Assembly: GCA_045599965.1 (NCBI GenBank)
Contig: JAZRXA010000062.1
Location: forward strand, 1-49,112
From: RGIG5612 sp045599965
Lineage (GTDB): Bacteria; Bacillota; Clostridia; Lachnospirales; Lachnospiraceae
Direction of reading: 5' to 3'
DNA length: 49,112 nt
The notes below the pieces were generated by a model. That model ran no database searches, was not told the DNA's origin, and saw only the letters and a list, made by a program, of their open reading frames with translations. The position numbers and the translations under genes were made by a program. Below, one piece after another: positions 1 to 8,552 of this stretch (positions are counted from its first letter, which is position 1; every line of letters begins with the position of its first letter).

Positions 1-343
1 AGGAAATGATATTTCTGAAGAATTAAAAAGTTTCTTTGAATATATTAAAACTGGTATTCCTACTGGGGAAGAAAATAATTTTGTTCACAGATTGGAACAG
101 GAAGTTGAGATAAACCGTTTGAATGAAGAATGGGAGGCGGCATATATGACTTTTGAAGAGATTGTAAGATTAAAAGAAATACGCGTAAGAAAAGAAGCGT
201 TGGAACAAGGTCGTGAAGAAGGCCGTGTAGAAGGTCGTGAAGAAGAAAGGCAAGCCCTTCTTGCAAATCAATTGGAGAAAGGCTTAATTACATTAGAGCA
301 AGCAATCGAATGTGGCTATTCTCAGCCGCAAACAGAAAATTAA
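1..343 (+). CDS. C-terminal part of Rpn family / PD-(D/E)XK nuclease-type transposase (cut by window edge)
   Basis: Open from the first base in frame 2 (codons from base 2) to TAA at 341-343, 113 visible codons. Only the tail of the protein is present. It has the usual Rpn/YhgA-type C-terminus: a charged helix followed by a Glu/Gly/Arg repeat (EQGREEGRVEGREEERQ) and a closing segment about an 'EKGLITLEQA' motif. The nuclease domain lies outside the window. An internal TTG at 92 is not a likely start, because the frame stays open upstream and matches the copy at the other end. The gene points away from the rest of the window, whose genes are all on the minus strand. The family assignment rests on the tail alone. 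Confidence 0.7.
   Translation, partial: GNDISEELKSFFEYIKTGIPTGEENNFVHRLEQEVEINRLNEEWEAAYMTFEEIVRLKEIRVRKEALEQGREEGRVEGREEERQALLANQLEKGLITLEQAIECGYSQPQTEN
1..343. repeat. Terminal inverted repeat, left copy (Rpn gene tail)
   Basis: This stretch is nearly identical to the reverse complement of 48761-49112, starting at the very first and very last base of the window. Visible differences are a few substitutions and a 12-bp (four-codon) length change in the Gly-Arg-Glu repeat. Weaker similarity continues about 40 bp past the stop codon. A multicopy gene at both ends is a typical cause of contig breaks. Confidence 0.85.
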
Positions 344-391
344 TTTTATTCAAAGTTTAAGCAAGCGGTTTCAATAAACCAAAATATTAGT

Positions 392-429
392 GAAATAAAA
401 AAGGCTGTTGCGCAAATGCAACAGCCTTT
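392..429 (-). terminator. Rho-independent terminator of the purine uptake operon
   Basis: A perfect 12-bp stem (400-411 with 418-429; AAAGGCTGTTGC and its complement) has a 6-base loop. On the minus strand it is followed by a T-rich run (TTTTTT, 394-399). It lies just after the last permease gene. Confidence 0.9.
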
Positions 430-447
430 AATTTAATCTTAGATTTT

Positions 448-1443
448 CTACCTGTCTTCTCTAAAGTAACTAAGTCCTAATGAAGCAGGTGGTTGATCCT
501 CTCGTTTATTACGAAGTGATGTGATAATCAAAACGATTATTGTTATAACGTAAGGGATAGCTTTATAAAGTTCTTTAATTGCTAAGTTCGTACCTGTTGG
601 AATATACATATGTAAGATGTAAAGTCCACCAAAAAGGATTGAAGCCCAAATTGAGTGGCCTGGACGCCATATTGTAAAGATAACAAGAGCGATTGCAAGC
701 CATCCAATATCGCCGAATGCATCGTTAGCCCAAATACCACTTGAGTAATCCATTACGAAGTAAAGGCCACCAAGTCCAGCAACCATAGAGCCGATACATG
801 TAGCGAAATATTTATATTTTGTTACATTAATACCAGCAGCATCAGCCGTAGCAGGACTTTCACCAGTAGCTCTTAACTTAAGACCAGTTCTAGTTTTAGA
901 AATAACAACTGCAGCAATTATAGCCATAATAATTGCAACATAAGCTAAAAAGCCGTATGAACAAAAGATTGTTCCAAACCATCCTAGGTTCTTGGCAAAA
1001 GGAAGTGCAGTCTTAAAAGTTCTACCAGTTGTACTTAAAATAACTGAAGGAATATCAGCGTTTGTAAGTTTAATTAATGAACCACCAAAGAAGTTACCAA
1101 CGCCAACACCGAATGTGGTCATTGCAAGACCAGTAACATTTTGGTTTGCACGAAGTGTAACTGTAAGGAAGCAATAAATAAGGCCCATAAGTAAACTTCC
1201 AGCCAAACAGCAAAGAAGCGGAATCATAACTGTAAGGAATGGGCTCATAGCCTCTTCGCCAACTTTTGTTTCATAGAAGAATGAACCGATAACACCGCAA
1301 ATACCACCAACGTACATAATACCAGGAGTACCAAGGTTTAAGTTACCACTCTTCTCTGTGATAGTTTCACCAACACAACCGAACATAAGAGGTATTCCCT
1401 GAGTAATAGCTCTAGGAATGAAATTAACTAGAAAATTAAACAT
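448..1443 (-). CDS. Nucleoside/purine ABC transporter permease 2 (YufQ/NupQ-like)
   Basis: 331 aa inner-membrane permease of the branched-chain/BMP-associated family. It has about nine to ten hydrophobic segments, and its N-terminus contains the family's 'GCVGETITEKSGNLNLGTPGIM' type motif (shown to 20 residues only: positions 22-41). It should form a heterodimer with the permease encoded just upstream and import purine nucleosides or bases using the double ATPase. Its ATG overlaps the end of the upstream permease by 8 bp, which suggests translational coupling. The last gene of a five-gene operon, it is followed by a strong terminator. The substrate is inferred from the xpt gene in the operon. 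Confidence 0.87.
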   Translation of the reverse strand: MFNFLVNFIPRAITQGIPLMFGCVGETITEKSGNLNLGTPGIMYVGGICGVIGSFFYETKVGEEAMSPFLTVMIPLLCCLAGSLLMGLIYCFLTVTLRANQNVTGLAMTTFGVGVGNFFGGSLIKLTNADIPSVILSTTGRTFKTALPFAKNLGWFGTIFCSYGFLAYVAIIMAIIAAVVISKTRTGLKLRATGESPATADAAGINVTKYKYFATCIGSMVAGLGGLYFVMDYSSGIWANDAFGDIGWLAIALVIFTIWRPGHSIWASILFGGLYILHMYIPTGTNLAIKELYKAIPYVITIIVLIITSLRNKREDQPPASLGLSYFREDR

Positions 1444-2548
1444 TAGCAGCTACCTCCTTTTTCTCAGATTTTCTGAACACAATCTGATAGTTGAGGAAGA
1501 ACTCACATCCGATTATGAAGAATAAAATTATACCAGTAAGAATTGCTCCAAAAGCATCGTTAAGTCCGAACATAGTTGAAATTTCGGATGATCCACGATC
1601 TAAGAAAACAAGGAGCAAACTTGTGATAATCATATAAATAGGATTGAACTTAGCTAGCCAAGCAACCATAACAGCGGTAAAACCTCTGCCGCCAACAAGT
1701 GTGGTTGTCATCGTATGGTCCGTACCAGAAACAAGCAAGAAACCAACAAGACCGCAAATAGCACCAGAAAGAATCATAGTTCTTATAATAACTTTAGGAA
1801 CATTAATTCCGACGTATCTAGCGGTAGGCTCGCTCTCGCCAACAACGCTTATTTCATATCCATGTTTCGTATATTTCATGTAAACATACATAATTGCTGT
1901 TAATACAAGAACAACAAGAATTATTAGAAGGTATTTTTGTCCGCCTATAACAGGAAGCCATCCTTCCTCGCTGCCAGCGTTAATAATACCAATCTTACTT
2001 GAGCCCTTAGGATTTTCCCATGTAACAACAAAGAAAGAAACAATCTGAATTGCTACGTAGTTCATCATAAGAGTAAATAAAGTTTCGTTAGTGTTCCATC
2101 TAGCCTTAAATACTGCTGGGATAACGCCCCAAATAGCACCAAAAACTATTGCCGATACGAGCATGATAAGAATCAATAACGCATTAGGAACTTTTCCAGC
2201 AAGTAAAAGCATAGGAGTGGTTGCGCCTAAAACACCCATTAAAGTTTGGCCATCGCCACCGAGGTTCCAAAATCGCATCTTAAAAGCAGGAGCAAGAGCA
2301 AGAGAAATGCCGAGCAAAATTGCTAAGTTTTGTCCAGTAGTCCAAAGACGCCTTTCCGTACCGAAAGCACCCTCGAACATAGATTGATAAATGCTTAAAG
2401 GATTTTCCTTAACAAGTAACATAGAAACAATACCGCAAATTACAAGAGCAACAATAACGGCAATTACTCTAACAATCCAAGCTCTCCACCAAGGAAGTTC
2501 TTTGCGCCTAACTATATGAAACAGTGGGACTCTACTAGTCTTATTCAT
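1436..2548 (-). CDS. Nucleoside/purine ABC transporter permease 1 (YufP/NupP-like)
   Basis: About 370 aa. There is a first membrane segment near residues 27-48, then a periplasmic-type loop and a bundle of further hydrophobic helices, typical of the larger permease in BMP-family transporters. An in-frame GTG at 2560 sits directly on the Shine-Dalgarno AGGAGG, so the ATG at 2548 (MNKTSRVP) is the better start. It overlaps the stop of the ATPase gene by 8 bp. Pairs with the following permease. Confidence 0.87.
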   Translation of the reverse strand: MNKTSRVPLFHIVRRKELPWWRAWIVRVIAVIVALVICGIVSMLLVKENPLSIYQSMFEGAFGTERRLWTTGQNLAILLGISLALAPAFKMRFWNLGGDGQTLMGVLGATTPMLLLAGKVPNALLILIMLVSAIVFGAIWGVIPAVFKARWNTNETLFTLMMNYVAIQIVSFFVVTWENPKGSSKIGIINAGSEEGWLPVIGGQKYLLIILVVLVLTAIMYVYMKYTKHGYEISVVGESEPTARYVGINVPKVIIRTMILSGAICGLVGFLLVSGTDHTMTTTLVGGRGFTAVMVAWLAKFNPIYMIITSLLLVFLDRGSSEISTMFGLNDAFGAILTGIILFFIIGCEFFLNYQIVFRKSEKKEVAANV

Positions 2549-4082
2549 TTGAATCGCCACCTCCTAACTTCGTCATCATTAAACCGATTTGGTTTTTATC
2601 AGCTTCTTTACCATCTACGATGCCATTAACTTTGCCACCGCAAAGAACTAAAATTTTGTCACAAAGCTCAATTAAAACGTCGAGATCTTCACCAACATAG
2701 ATAATCGCAACGCCAGCTTTCTTTTGTCTGTTAAGAAGATCATAAATTGTATAAGAAGCATTAATATCAAGACCACGAACAGCGTAAGCAGTAAGTAAAA
2801 CCTTAGGCGCTGAAGCAATCTCACGACCAACTAAAACTTTTTGAACATTACCACCAGAAAGTTTTCTAACAGGAGTAGAAAGATTTGGCGTCATAACGTC
2901 AAGTTCTTCAACTACATGTTCCGCAAGATCATGAGGAGTCTTTCTATCAGTAAAAATACCCTTACCTTTTCTAAAAGAACGAAGCATCATGTTGTCTGAA
3001 AGGTCCATATTGCCAACAAGGCCCATGCCAAGTCTGTCTTCAGGAACAAAAGAAAGAGCAATACCCATATCTTCAATCTCTAAAGGATTCTTACCTAAAA
3101 GTTCTTCTCTAGTGCCATCATCTTTAATAAATTCAACACTACCCTTCTCAACATTTTGAAGACCGGCAATAGCCTCAAGAAGTTCTTTTTGTCCGCAGCC
3201 AGAAATACCAGCAATACCTAAAATCTCTCCGCTATTAGCAACGAAATTTACATTATCAAGTTTTCTAACGCCGTCTTTATCTTTAACTGTTAAACCTTTA
3301 ACCTCAATCTTAGGTTTAGGATTAACTGGCTCAGGACGGTCGATATTAAGAGAAACCGCATGCCCAACCATAGCATCAGTAAGCTTTTGTTGGTCGGCTT
3401 CACTCGTAACATATTCACAAATATATTTACCTTTTCTAAGAATTGCTACTCTATCAGAAATTTCAAGAACTTCGTGAAGTTTGTGAGTAATGATAATAAT
3501 AGATTTGCCGTCAGCTTTCATGTTACGAAGAACATTAAATAATTTTTCTGACTCTTGAGGAGTAAGAACCGCTGTAGGCTCATCAAGAATAAGTATATTT
3601 GCACCCCTGTATAAAACCTTTACGATTTCAACTGTTTGCTTCTGAGAAACGTTCATATCGTAAATCTTTTGGTCAGGGTTAACTTCGAAACCATATTTAT
3701 CGCAGATTTCTTTTATCTTAGTAGCAGCAGCTTTAAGATCATATTTTTCTTCGTTATCTAAACCAAGAACAATATTTTCTGTAGCAGTCATAACATCAAT
3801 CAACTTAAAGTGCTGATGAATCATACCAATTCCTAACTCAAAAGAATCGCTAGGATCTTTAATCGTAACTGGTTTCCCATTCACAAAAATTTCGCCCTTA
3901 TCAGGAAAATAAATTCCAGAAAGCATATTCATGAGTGTTGTCTTGCCACTACCATTTTCACCCAATAAAGCTAAAATTTCCCCTTTAAGTACATCTAGGG
4001 AAACATCATCATTAGCTACAACCTTATCACCAAAGGCCTTTGTTATATGTTTTAACTGTAAAACAGGAATTTTCTCATCCAT
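2541..4082 (-). CDS. ABC transporter ATP-binding protein with two ATPase domains (YufO/NupO-like)
   Basis: 513 aa, two tandem nucleotide-binding domains. The first has a canonical Walker A (GENGSGKTT) and Walker B (ILILDEPTAVLTP). The second has a degenerate Walker A (GISGCGQKE), an intact LSGGN signature and a weak Walker B (VLLTAYAVRGLD). An inactive or weak second site is common in this sugar/nucleoside importer family (RbsA, MglA, YufO). It powers the two permeases. The start is supported by GGAG 8 nt upstream. It follows an attenuator-like hairpin after the lipoprotein gene, so it should be expressed less than the binding protein. Confidence 0.9.
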   Translation of the reverse strand: MDEKIPVLQLKHITKAFGDKVVANDDVSLDVLKGEILALLGENGSGKTTLMNMLSGIYFPDKGEIFVNGKPVTIKDPSDSFELGIGMIHQHFKLIDVMTATENIVLGLDNEEKYDLKAAATKIKEICDKYGFEVNPDQKIYDMNVSQKQTVEIVKVLYRGANILILDEPTAVLTPQESEKLFNVLRNMKADGKSIIIITHKLHEVLEISDRVAILRKGKYICEYVTSEADQQKLTDAMVGHAVSLNIDRPEPVNPKPKIEVKGLTVKDKDGVRKLDNVNFVANSGEILGIAGISGCGQKELLEAIAGLQNVEKGSVEFIKDDGTREELLGKNPLEIEDMGIALSFVPEDRLGMGLVGNMDLSDNMMLRSFRKGKGIFTDRKTPHDLAEHVVEELDVMTPNLSTPVRKLSGGNVQKVLVGREIASAPKVLLTAYAVRGLDINASYTIYDLLNRQKKAGVAIIYVGEDLDVLIELCDKILVLCGGKVNGIVDGKEADKNQIGLMMTKLGGGDSNE

Positions 4083-4095
4083 AGTCTATCTCCGC

Positions 4096-4126
4096 AAAAA
4101 ATGGGAAGGCCATAAAGACCTTCCCA
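4096..4126 (-). terminator. Attenuator-type hairpin between lipoprotein and ATPase genes
   Basis: TGGGAAGG (4119-4126 on the minus strand) pairs with CCTTCCCA (4102-4109) and is followed on the minus strand by TTTTTT at 4096-4101. It sits inside the operon, 12 nt after the lipoprotein stop, so it probably acts as a leaky terminator favouring the binding protein over the membrane parts. Confidence 0.75.
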
Positions 4127-4137
4127 CTATATCTTAA

Positions 4138-5409
4138 TTAAAGTACTGAGTTAAGCAATGTGATTCCATCAATTTGAAGATCGAAGTAAGGAGCACTTCT
4201 GTATTCTGACTCATGGAAGTATCCGTCTGCAACAACTTCAGTGTCACCAACATAGTCACCCATGTCATCAACATCCGCTTGGTAAGAAATCAACTTGCCG
4301 TTCTTATCTGTAACTGCATTAGCATTAATGAAAGTATTTGTATCTGGATCAATAACAATATTAGTAACTGTGAAAGTATTTGTATCAAATACATGAATTT
4401 CACCAGCGATGATTTTTTCCTTAGCCTCATCAAGAGCTTGTTGTGTCCATTGAGCTGCAACAGCTTCGTTCAAGTCGTCTGTAAGAAGAACGCTACCGCT
4501 CTCAAGAGTACCAGACCAGTCTTTTTCAATCTCTTTGCCATTTCTTAAGCAATCGAAGCAATGCTTAAAGTATGGAGTCCAATCAATTCTAGAAGAAACG
4601 ATGTATGTGTTACGTCCAGCAGACATTGTTGAACCATTGTAAGAAACGTTAGGAACACCAGCGTTTTCACAAGCAGTAGGAGCACCAAGTGAGTCAGCAT
4701 GTTGAGAAATAAGAACGCAGCCATTCTTAATAAGTGTTTCAGCACCTTCTTGCTCTAAAGTAGGATCGAACCAAGAGCCTGTGAAAGTAACTTCCATTGT
4801 AACTGTAGGACAAACGCTCTTAGCGCCAAGATAGAAAGATGTGTAACCAGAAATAACTTCTGCGTAAGTGTAAGCACCAACATAACCCATCTTAGCTTGG
4901 GCAGGAGTAATCTTGCCTTCAGCAATCATTTCATTAAGTTTCATACCAGCTGCGATACCAGCAAGGTAACGGCCTTCGTAGATACTAGCAAAAGCGTTTG
5001 CATAGTTAGGAAGCTTTTCTGTATGAGCCTTAACACCAGTTGCATGTCCGAATTGTACATCAGTAAATTCTTTAGCAGCTTGAATAATATAATCTTCATG
5101 TCCAAAGCTATCAGCGAATACGAAGTTGCATCCTTTGTCAACTAAGTCAGCAGCTGCTTCGTAACAAGTTTGATCTTCACCTTTGTTATACATAATAAGG
5201 TATTCAACGCCTTCTTCTTCACAAGCTTCTTTAAAAGCATTGATGAAGTTTAAGTCATAAGTTGAGTTCTCATCATGAATACAAATAAGACCTGCTTTGA
5301 TTTTGTTTGATGACTTAGTGCCTGAGTCTTTCTTGCCACAAGCAGCAAGCATGCCAACTGCAAAAACTAATGCCATCAAAACCGCCAATACTTTAACAAT
5401 TTTTTTCAT
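4138..5409 (-). CDS. BMP family ABC transporter substrate-binding lipoprotein (NupN/YufN/PnrA-like)
   Basis: About 423 aa. A lipoprotein signal peptide (KKIVKVLAVLMALVFAVG) is followed by the lipobox LAAC, so the mature protein begins at Cys and is anchored outside the membrane. The next segment, KIKAGLICIHDENSTYDLNF, is typical of the BMP/PnrA purine nucleoside receptors. Two in-frame ATGs exist; the one at 5418 abuts the GGGGG Shine-Dalgarno site, so the ATG at 5409 is preferred. Lies 22 bp after xanthine phosphoribosyltransferase, which suggests that the ligand is a purine nucleoside or base. Confidence 0.88.
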   Translation of the reverse strand: MKKIVKVLAVLMALVFAVGMLAACGKKDSGTKSSNKIKAGLICIHDENSTYDLNFINAFKEACEEEGVEYLIMYNKGEDQTCYEAAADLVDKGCNFVFADSFGHEDYIIQAAKEFTDVQFGHATGVKAHTEKLPNYANAFASIYEGRYLAGIAAGMKLNEMIAEGKITPAQAKMGYVGAYTYAEVISGYTSFYLGAKSVCPTVTMEVTFTGSWFDPTLEQEGAETLIKNGCVLISQHADSLGAPTACENAGVPNVSYNGSTMSAGRNTYIVSSRIDWTPYFKHCFDCLRNGKEIEKDWSGTLESGSVLLTDDLNEAVAAQWTQQALDEAKEKIIAGEIHVFDTNTFTVTNIVIDPDTNTFINANAVTDKNGKLISYQADVDDMGDYVGDTEVVADGYFHESEYRSAPYFDLQIDGITLLNSVL

Positions 5410-5431
5410 TTCATTCATCCCCCGTATTTAA

Positions 5432-6013
5432 TTATTCCTCAAATTCTATAGTTCCATTTTCATCCATCTTTGAAATTCTAGCCAAAGATTGAACTTCAAT
5501 TCCCTTGTTTCTTAACTTGTTTCCACCATATTGGAAAGCTTTTTCAATAACAACACCGCATCCAACGCATGTAGCGCCAGCAGTACTGATTAAATTAACA
5601 AGACCAGCTAAGGCTTCGCCAGTAGCCAAGAAATCATCAATAATTAAAACGCGATCGCCTTCGTTTAAGAAGTCTTTCTCTATACGAGCAACATAATCGT
5701 TGCCATGAGTATAAGAATGAACTGTTTCTGTGTAACAATTAGAAGTGTCAATATTAATGCTTACAGTCTTCTTTGCGAAAACACAAGGCACTTTAAACCA
5801 CTGAGCAGTGGCAAACGCTATAGCTATACCACTGTTCTCTATCGTTAAAACCTTTGTTATGTTTTCGTTTTTGAATTTCTCGTAGAATTCTTTTGCGACA
5901 ACATTTGTCACAAAATCAACATCGATTCGATGATTTAAGAATGAGCTAACTTTTAAAACATCGCCAGGGAAAACCTTTCCCTCGGCTAAAATTTTCTCTT
6001 CAACCGCTTTCAT
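5432..6013 (-). CDS. xpt: Xanthine phosphoribosyltransferase
   Basis: 193 aa. Converts xanthine (and often guanine) plus PRPP to the nucleotide in purine salvage. The phosphoribosyltransferase PRPP loop is clear: VLIIDDFLATGEAL, two thirds along the protein. Upstream residues 'NSGIAIAFATAQWF' and 'CVFAKK' fit the Xpt subfamily. The ORF opens at 6064, but the ATG at 6013 (MKAVEEKIL) has AAGGGGG in front of it and gives the family length. First gene of the purine operon, with a strong promoter about 120 bp upstream and no recognisable purine riboswitch. Confidence 0.9.
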   Translation of the reverse strand: MKAVEEKILAEGKVFPGDVLKVSSFLNHRIDVDFVTNVVAKEFYEKFKNENITKVLTIENSGIAIAFATAQWFKVPCVFAKKTVSINIDTSNCYTETVHSYTHGNDYVARIEKDFLNEGDRVLIIDDFLATGEALAGLVNLISTAGATCVGCGVVIEKAFQYGGNKLRNKGIEVQSLARISKMDENGTIEFEE

Positions 6014-6129
6014 ATTTTCATCCCCCTTTTCACTGAAAAAAGAAAAATTTGAGATAAACTTCATTAAATTGCCAACCCAAAGTTTGATCTCAAAAAATTA
6101 AATTATCATGTGAACTATTTTATAATTCG

Positions 6130-6158
6130 ATTATACTATTCACTTCAATATAGTTCAA
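6130..6158 (-). promoter_or_regulatory. Sigma-A type promoter of the xpt-transporter operon
   Basis: On the minus strand TTGAAC (6153-6158) and TATAAT (6130-6135) are separated by 17 bp. It lies about 115 bp upstream of the xpt start and is the only good match in the gap. Confidence 0.75.
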
Positions 6159-6229
6159 TTATGCATATTGTCCTAATTCACCACCCTAGACCACAATATA
6201 TGTACAAAATGCCCATATGAAAAAATTGT

Positions 6230-7435
6230 CTACTGAGCGTCGGCCTCGAACTCATAGATGATTTCGCGAACTCTAGCTTTCGCCGCTTCAAGATCGAACT
6301 TCCAAACCCATTGTCCGGTCTCGTCAATACCTCCCCAAACATCCTTATCAATATCACGATCAGGGATGATATTCTTAACGACTTCATACTCACTTACAAC
6401 AACAGAGCACAAAGCAACGATATCCGTCATCGAAAGCGAAGTTTCTACGCAATCTAAGAATTTATAGATAAAAGTTAACTTATCTTGAGTCGATAAGTCT
6501 TTAAGCATATTAAATAAGCAAGAAAGAACCATTTGCTGCCTGTTAGCACGATAATAGTCCGTATCAATGCTTCTAAGTCTAGTAAAGCTAAGGGCCTGTT
6601 TGCCATCAAGACGGTTAATACCAGCTGAAAGAGGTTCCGAAGAAGTGCTAAGAGCCCATGCCTCGGTCTCCGTTAAATCAATCAAAACACCGCCAACAAA
6701 ATCCACAATTTCAACAAGTCCCGAAAAGTCAATTGTAACATAGTCCCTAATATTAAGCCCAAAGTTAGAGTTAACTGTCGCTAAAGCAAGCGGAGCTTTG
6801 CCGAAAGCATAAGCCGCATTAATCTTTTGCGCAGAAAGACCTGGAATAGGGACCTTAGAGTCTCTTAAAATAGAAGTAAACTTAATCTTGTTGTGCGTTT
6901 TGTCAATAGTGCACACCATCATGCAGTCACTTCTGCCCTGAGAAACCTCCATATCCTTAGTATCAATACCAAGGAAAAGAATATTATTAATCTTTTCGGA
7001 TGAATACTTGCTGTCTTTATCTCTTTGATCATCTTCAGTAATACCAAGTTCTTCATCCGTTTTGTCCATCTTTACATGTTTCGCATGGCCCATAAGAATA
7101 GCCGCAGCAATGGCACCAACGATAATAACGCCAACTAAAACAGCAGCAATAATCTCCACAACCTTCATAGTCTTCTTAGCCTTAGCCGAAGTCCTCTTAG
7201 GATAGTGGTAATGACGATGGTGATGACGATGGCTATGAGAAGAATGTTCTAAAGACTCGCTATAGCCAGCCTCTTTCTCATCACTAGACACAACCTCGTA
7301 GCTCTCATACTCATCTTTAATAGGCTTGGCCGTGCCTTTGCCCGTGCCACCCCTATGTTTGCTCTTGCCATAAAGCCTTTCGCTCTTAGCCGCCGCCTTC
7401 TTCATTAATTTTTCTTTAGTTGAGTCAGTTAACAT
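6230..7435 (-). CDS. LytR-CpsA-Psr (LCP) family cell-wall polymer transferase
   Basis: 401 aa. The N-terminal cytoplasmic part is basic and has a striking His-rich stretch (residues 66-77, HSHRHHHRHYHY). One TM segment follows at about 91-115, then an extracellular LCP domain from about residue 150. LCP signatures are visible: GRSDCMMVCTID (168-), SILRDSKVPIPG (188-), KINAAYAFG (204-), and late QALSFTRLRS with a following RANRQQ. LCP enzymes move undecaprenyl-linked polymers onto peptidoglycan, so this could anchor the exopolysaccharide made in this window. It is transcribed alone from the promoter at 7480-7508. Confidence 0.88.
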   Translation of the reverse strand: MLTDSTKEKLMKKAAAKSERLYGKSKHRGGTGKGTAKPIKDEYESYEVVSSDEKEAGYSESLEHSSHSHRHHHRHYHYPKRTSAKAKKTMKVVEIIAAVLVGVIIVGAIAAAILMGHAKHVKMDKTDEELGITEDDQRDKDSKYSSEKINNILFLGIDTKDMEVSQGRSDCMMVCTIDKTHNKIKFTSILRDSKVPIPGLSAQKINAAYAFGKAPLALATVNSNFGLNIRDYVTIDFSGLVEIVDFVGGVLIDLTETEAWALSTSSEPLSAGINRLDGKQALSFTRLRSIDTDYYRANRQQMVLSCLFNMLKDLSTQDKLTFIYKFLDCVETSLSMTDIVALCSVVVSEYEVVKNIIPDRDIDKDVWGGIDETGQWVWKFDLEAAKARVREIIYEFEADAQ

Positions 7436-7479
7436 AATTAAATTTTATAATCTTCCTATGTTTTTACGGAATGTTAGTA

Positions 7480-7508
7480 TTGTATATATAAAATGATGTG
7501 ATTGCAAA
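7480..7508 (-). promoter_or_regulatory. Promoter of the LCP gene
   Basis: TTGCAA (7503-7508) and TACAAT (7480-7485) on the minus strand are 17 bp apart, about 45 bp upstream of the start codon. The -35 box is part of an 8-bp inverted repeat (ATTGCAAA 7502-7509 / TTTGCAAT 7516-7523). The remaining gap 7524-7726 shows nothing recognisable. Confidence 0.65.
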
Positions 7509-7726
7509 TTATTTTTTGCAATTTTCCCATGGCTATGAAACGCGAAGCTGTCGGTGCCAGCGCTAAGGATGGGCGCGCACCTTGCTTCGCTATTTACGGC
7601 AGCTAATCTCATCCGCCAAAACATTTCGCCCGCCTGCTGCCTACTACTATGGAAGTGGAGCGAATGTCTGGATTTTGAAGAAATTTTTGATTTTTAATAG
7701 AGTTTCGCTCCGCCTTGATGCACAAA

Positions 7727-7870
7727 ACAGTCTCGCCACTTCTCCCTAAAAGCGTTGCATCCAGAATAACAAAAATCATTGCTGCAAGCGCAATGACATT
7801 TATTACCTTCCAAGGTTTTTCCTTTATTAAAAAACTAAGCCCGGTCCAGATGGCTAAAAACAAAACTATA
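7727..7870 (-). pseudogene. Fragment of a VanZ-like gene (N-terminal part)
   Basis: Translation of 7863 to about 7729 (from FLAIWTGLSFLIKEKPWK to LLGRSGETV) matches the intact VanZ-like protein at 11578-12084 almost residue for residue. The reading then runs into unrelated sequence, which ends the similarity. The N-terminal start and the C-terminal half are both missing. It is a remnant of a duplication, not a functional gene; the open frame continuing to 7609 is fortuitous. Confidence 0.8.
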
Positions 7871-7895
7871 TAATCTTTATAATTATCCTAATTCA

Positions 7896-8552
7896 TCATA
7901 ACAACTTTCTTAAAGTTTGAAGTTTTGATTTAACATTTATATTATTTTCAGTGGCAATTTTTTCCATCCAAGTCGTATCTTCTTCTCTGTATGGATCCGT
8001 ATAAAATCTTTTTATAAATCTTTTAATATGACTTTTAAAAGACCAATTCAGGTTTGATGAATTATTAATGGAATTGAAGTCTTCCACTGTTTGGTTTTCA
8101 TCTGCAGCACCAAAGAAATACCTAAGAATCAACACGTCTGCAAAAGTAAACGGCATAACATCATCTTCAAATTGTAATAGTGAATCGTACGGCCCGCCCT
8201 TCTTTATATCATCTGTTACCAACGAATAAGCGCCAATTGTCTGCGCAAGTGATATAGCATATACTTCGCCTAAATCTCCTGCGCAGTATAAATTTCTATT
8301 TTCTTTTACATTATTTTTAAATATCTTATAAACCTGTAAATCTTTCAACATTTGATCCGTATATAATTTAATTTTTTCAGCTCTAATATCCGCATCAATC
8401 AGTGTCAAAACCTCTTGTCCATGATTTTTTAATTCAATTTCACGTATCTGTTCGTATATAAACACGCCATCATCAAAAAAAGTAAACAAAATATCTTGAA
8501 GTCCAGCCTTATAAAAATGAATTATTGCATTAGTGTCTAAAGAGGCTCTCAA
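7896..8552 (-). CDS. PIN-domain protein, probable toxin/ribonuclease of an HTH-ImmA-PIN module
   Basis: 218 aa. The acidic residues expected of a PIN nuclease are present: D6 in 'SLDTNAII', D93/E96 in 'AGDLGEVYAISLA' and D114/D115 in 'LVTDD'. PIN domains cleave RNA with divalent metal ions. The start is a TTG that overlaps the TGA of the upstream protease gene by 4 bp, with AGGAGG 9 nt upstream. It is the third gene of the module at 7896-9713, consistent with a toxin or effector controlled by the regulator and protease upstream. The extra C-terminal region of about 80 residues is unassigned. Confidence 0.78.
   Translation of the reverse strand: MRASLDTNAIIHFYKAGLQDILFTFFDDGVFIYEQIREIELKNHGQEVLTLIDADIRAEKIKLYTDQMLKDLQVYKIFKNNVKENRNLYCAGDLGEVYAISLAQTIGAYSLVTDDIKKGGPYDSLLQFEDDVMPFTFADVLILRYFFGAADENQTVEDFNSINNSSNLNWSFKSHIKRFIKRFYTDPYREEDTTWMEKIATENNINVKSKLQTLRKLL

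Noticed and set aside
6014..6130. Purine riboswitch before xpt
   Set aside because: The leader lacks the conserved loop and junction sequences of purine riboswitches; only promoter elements were recognised.
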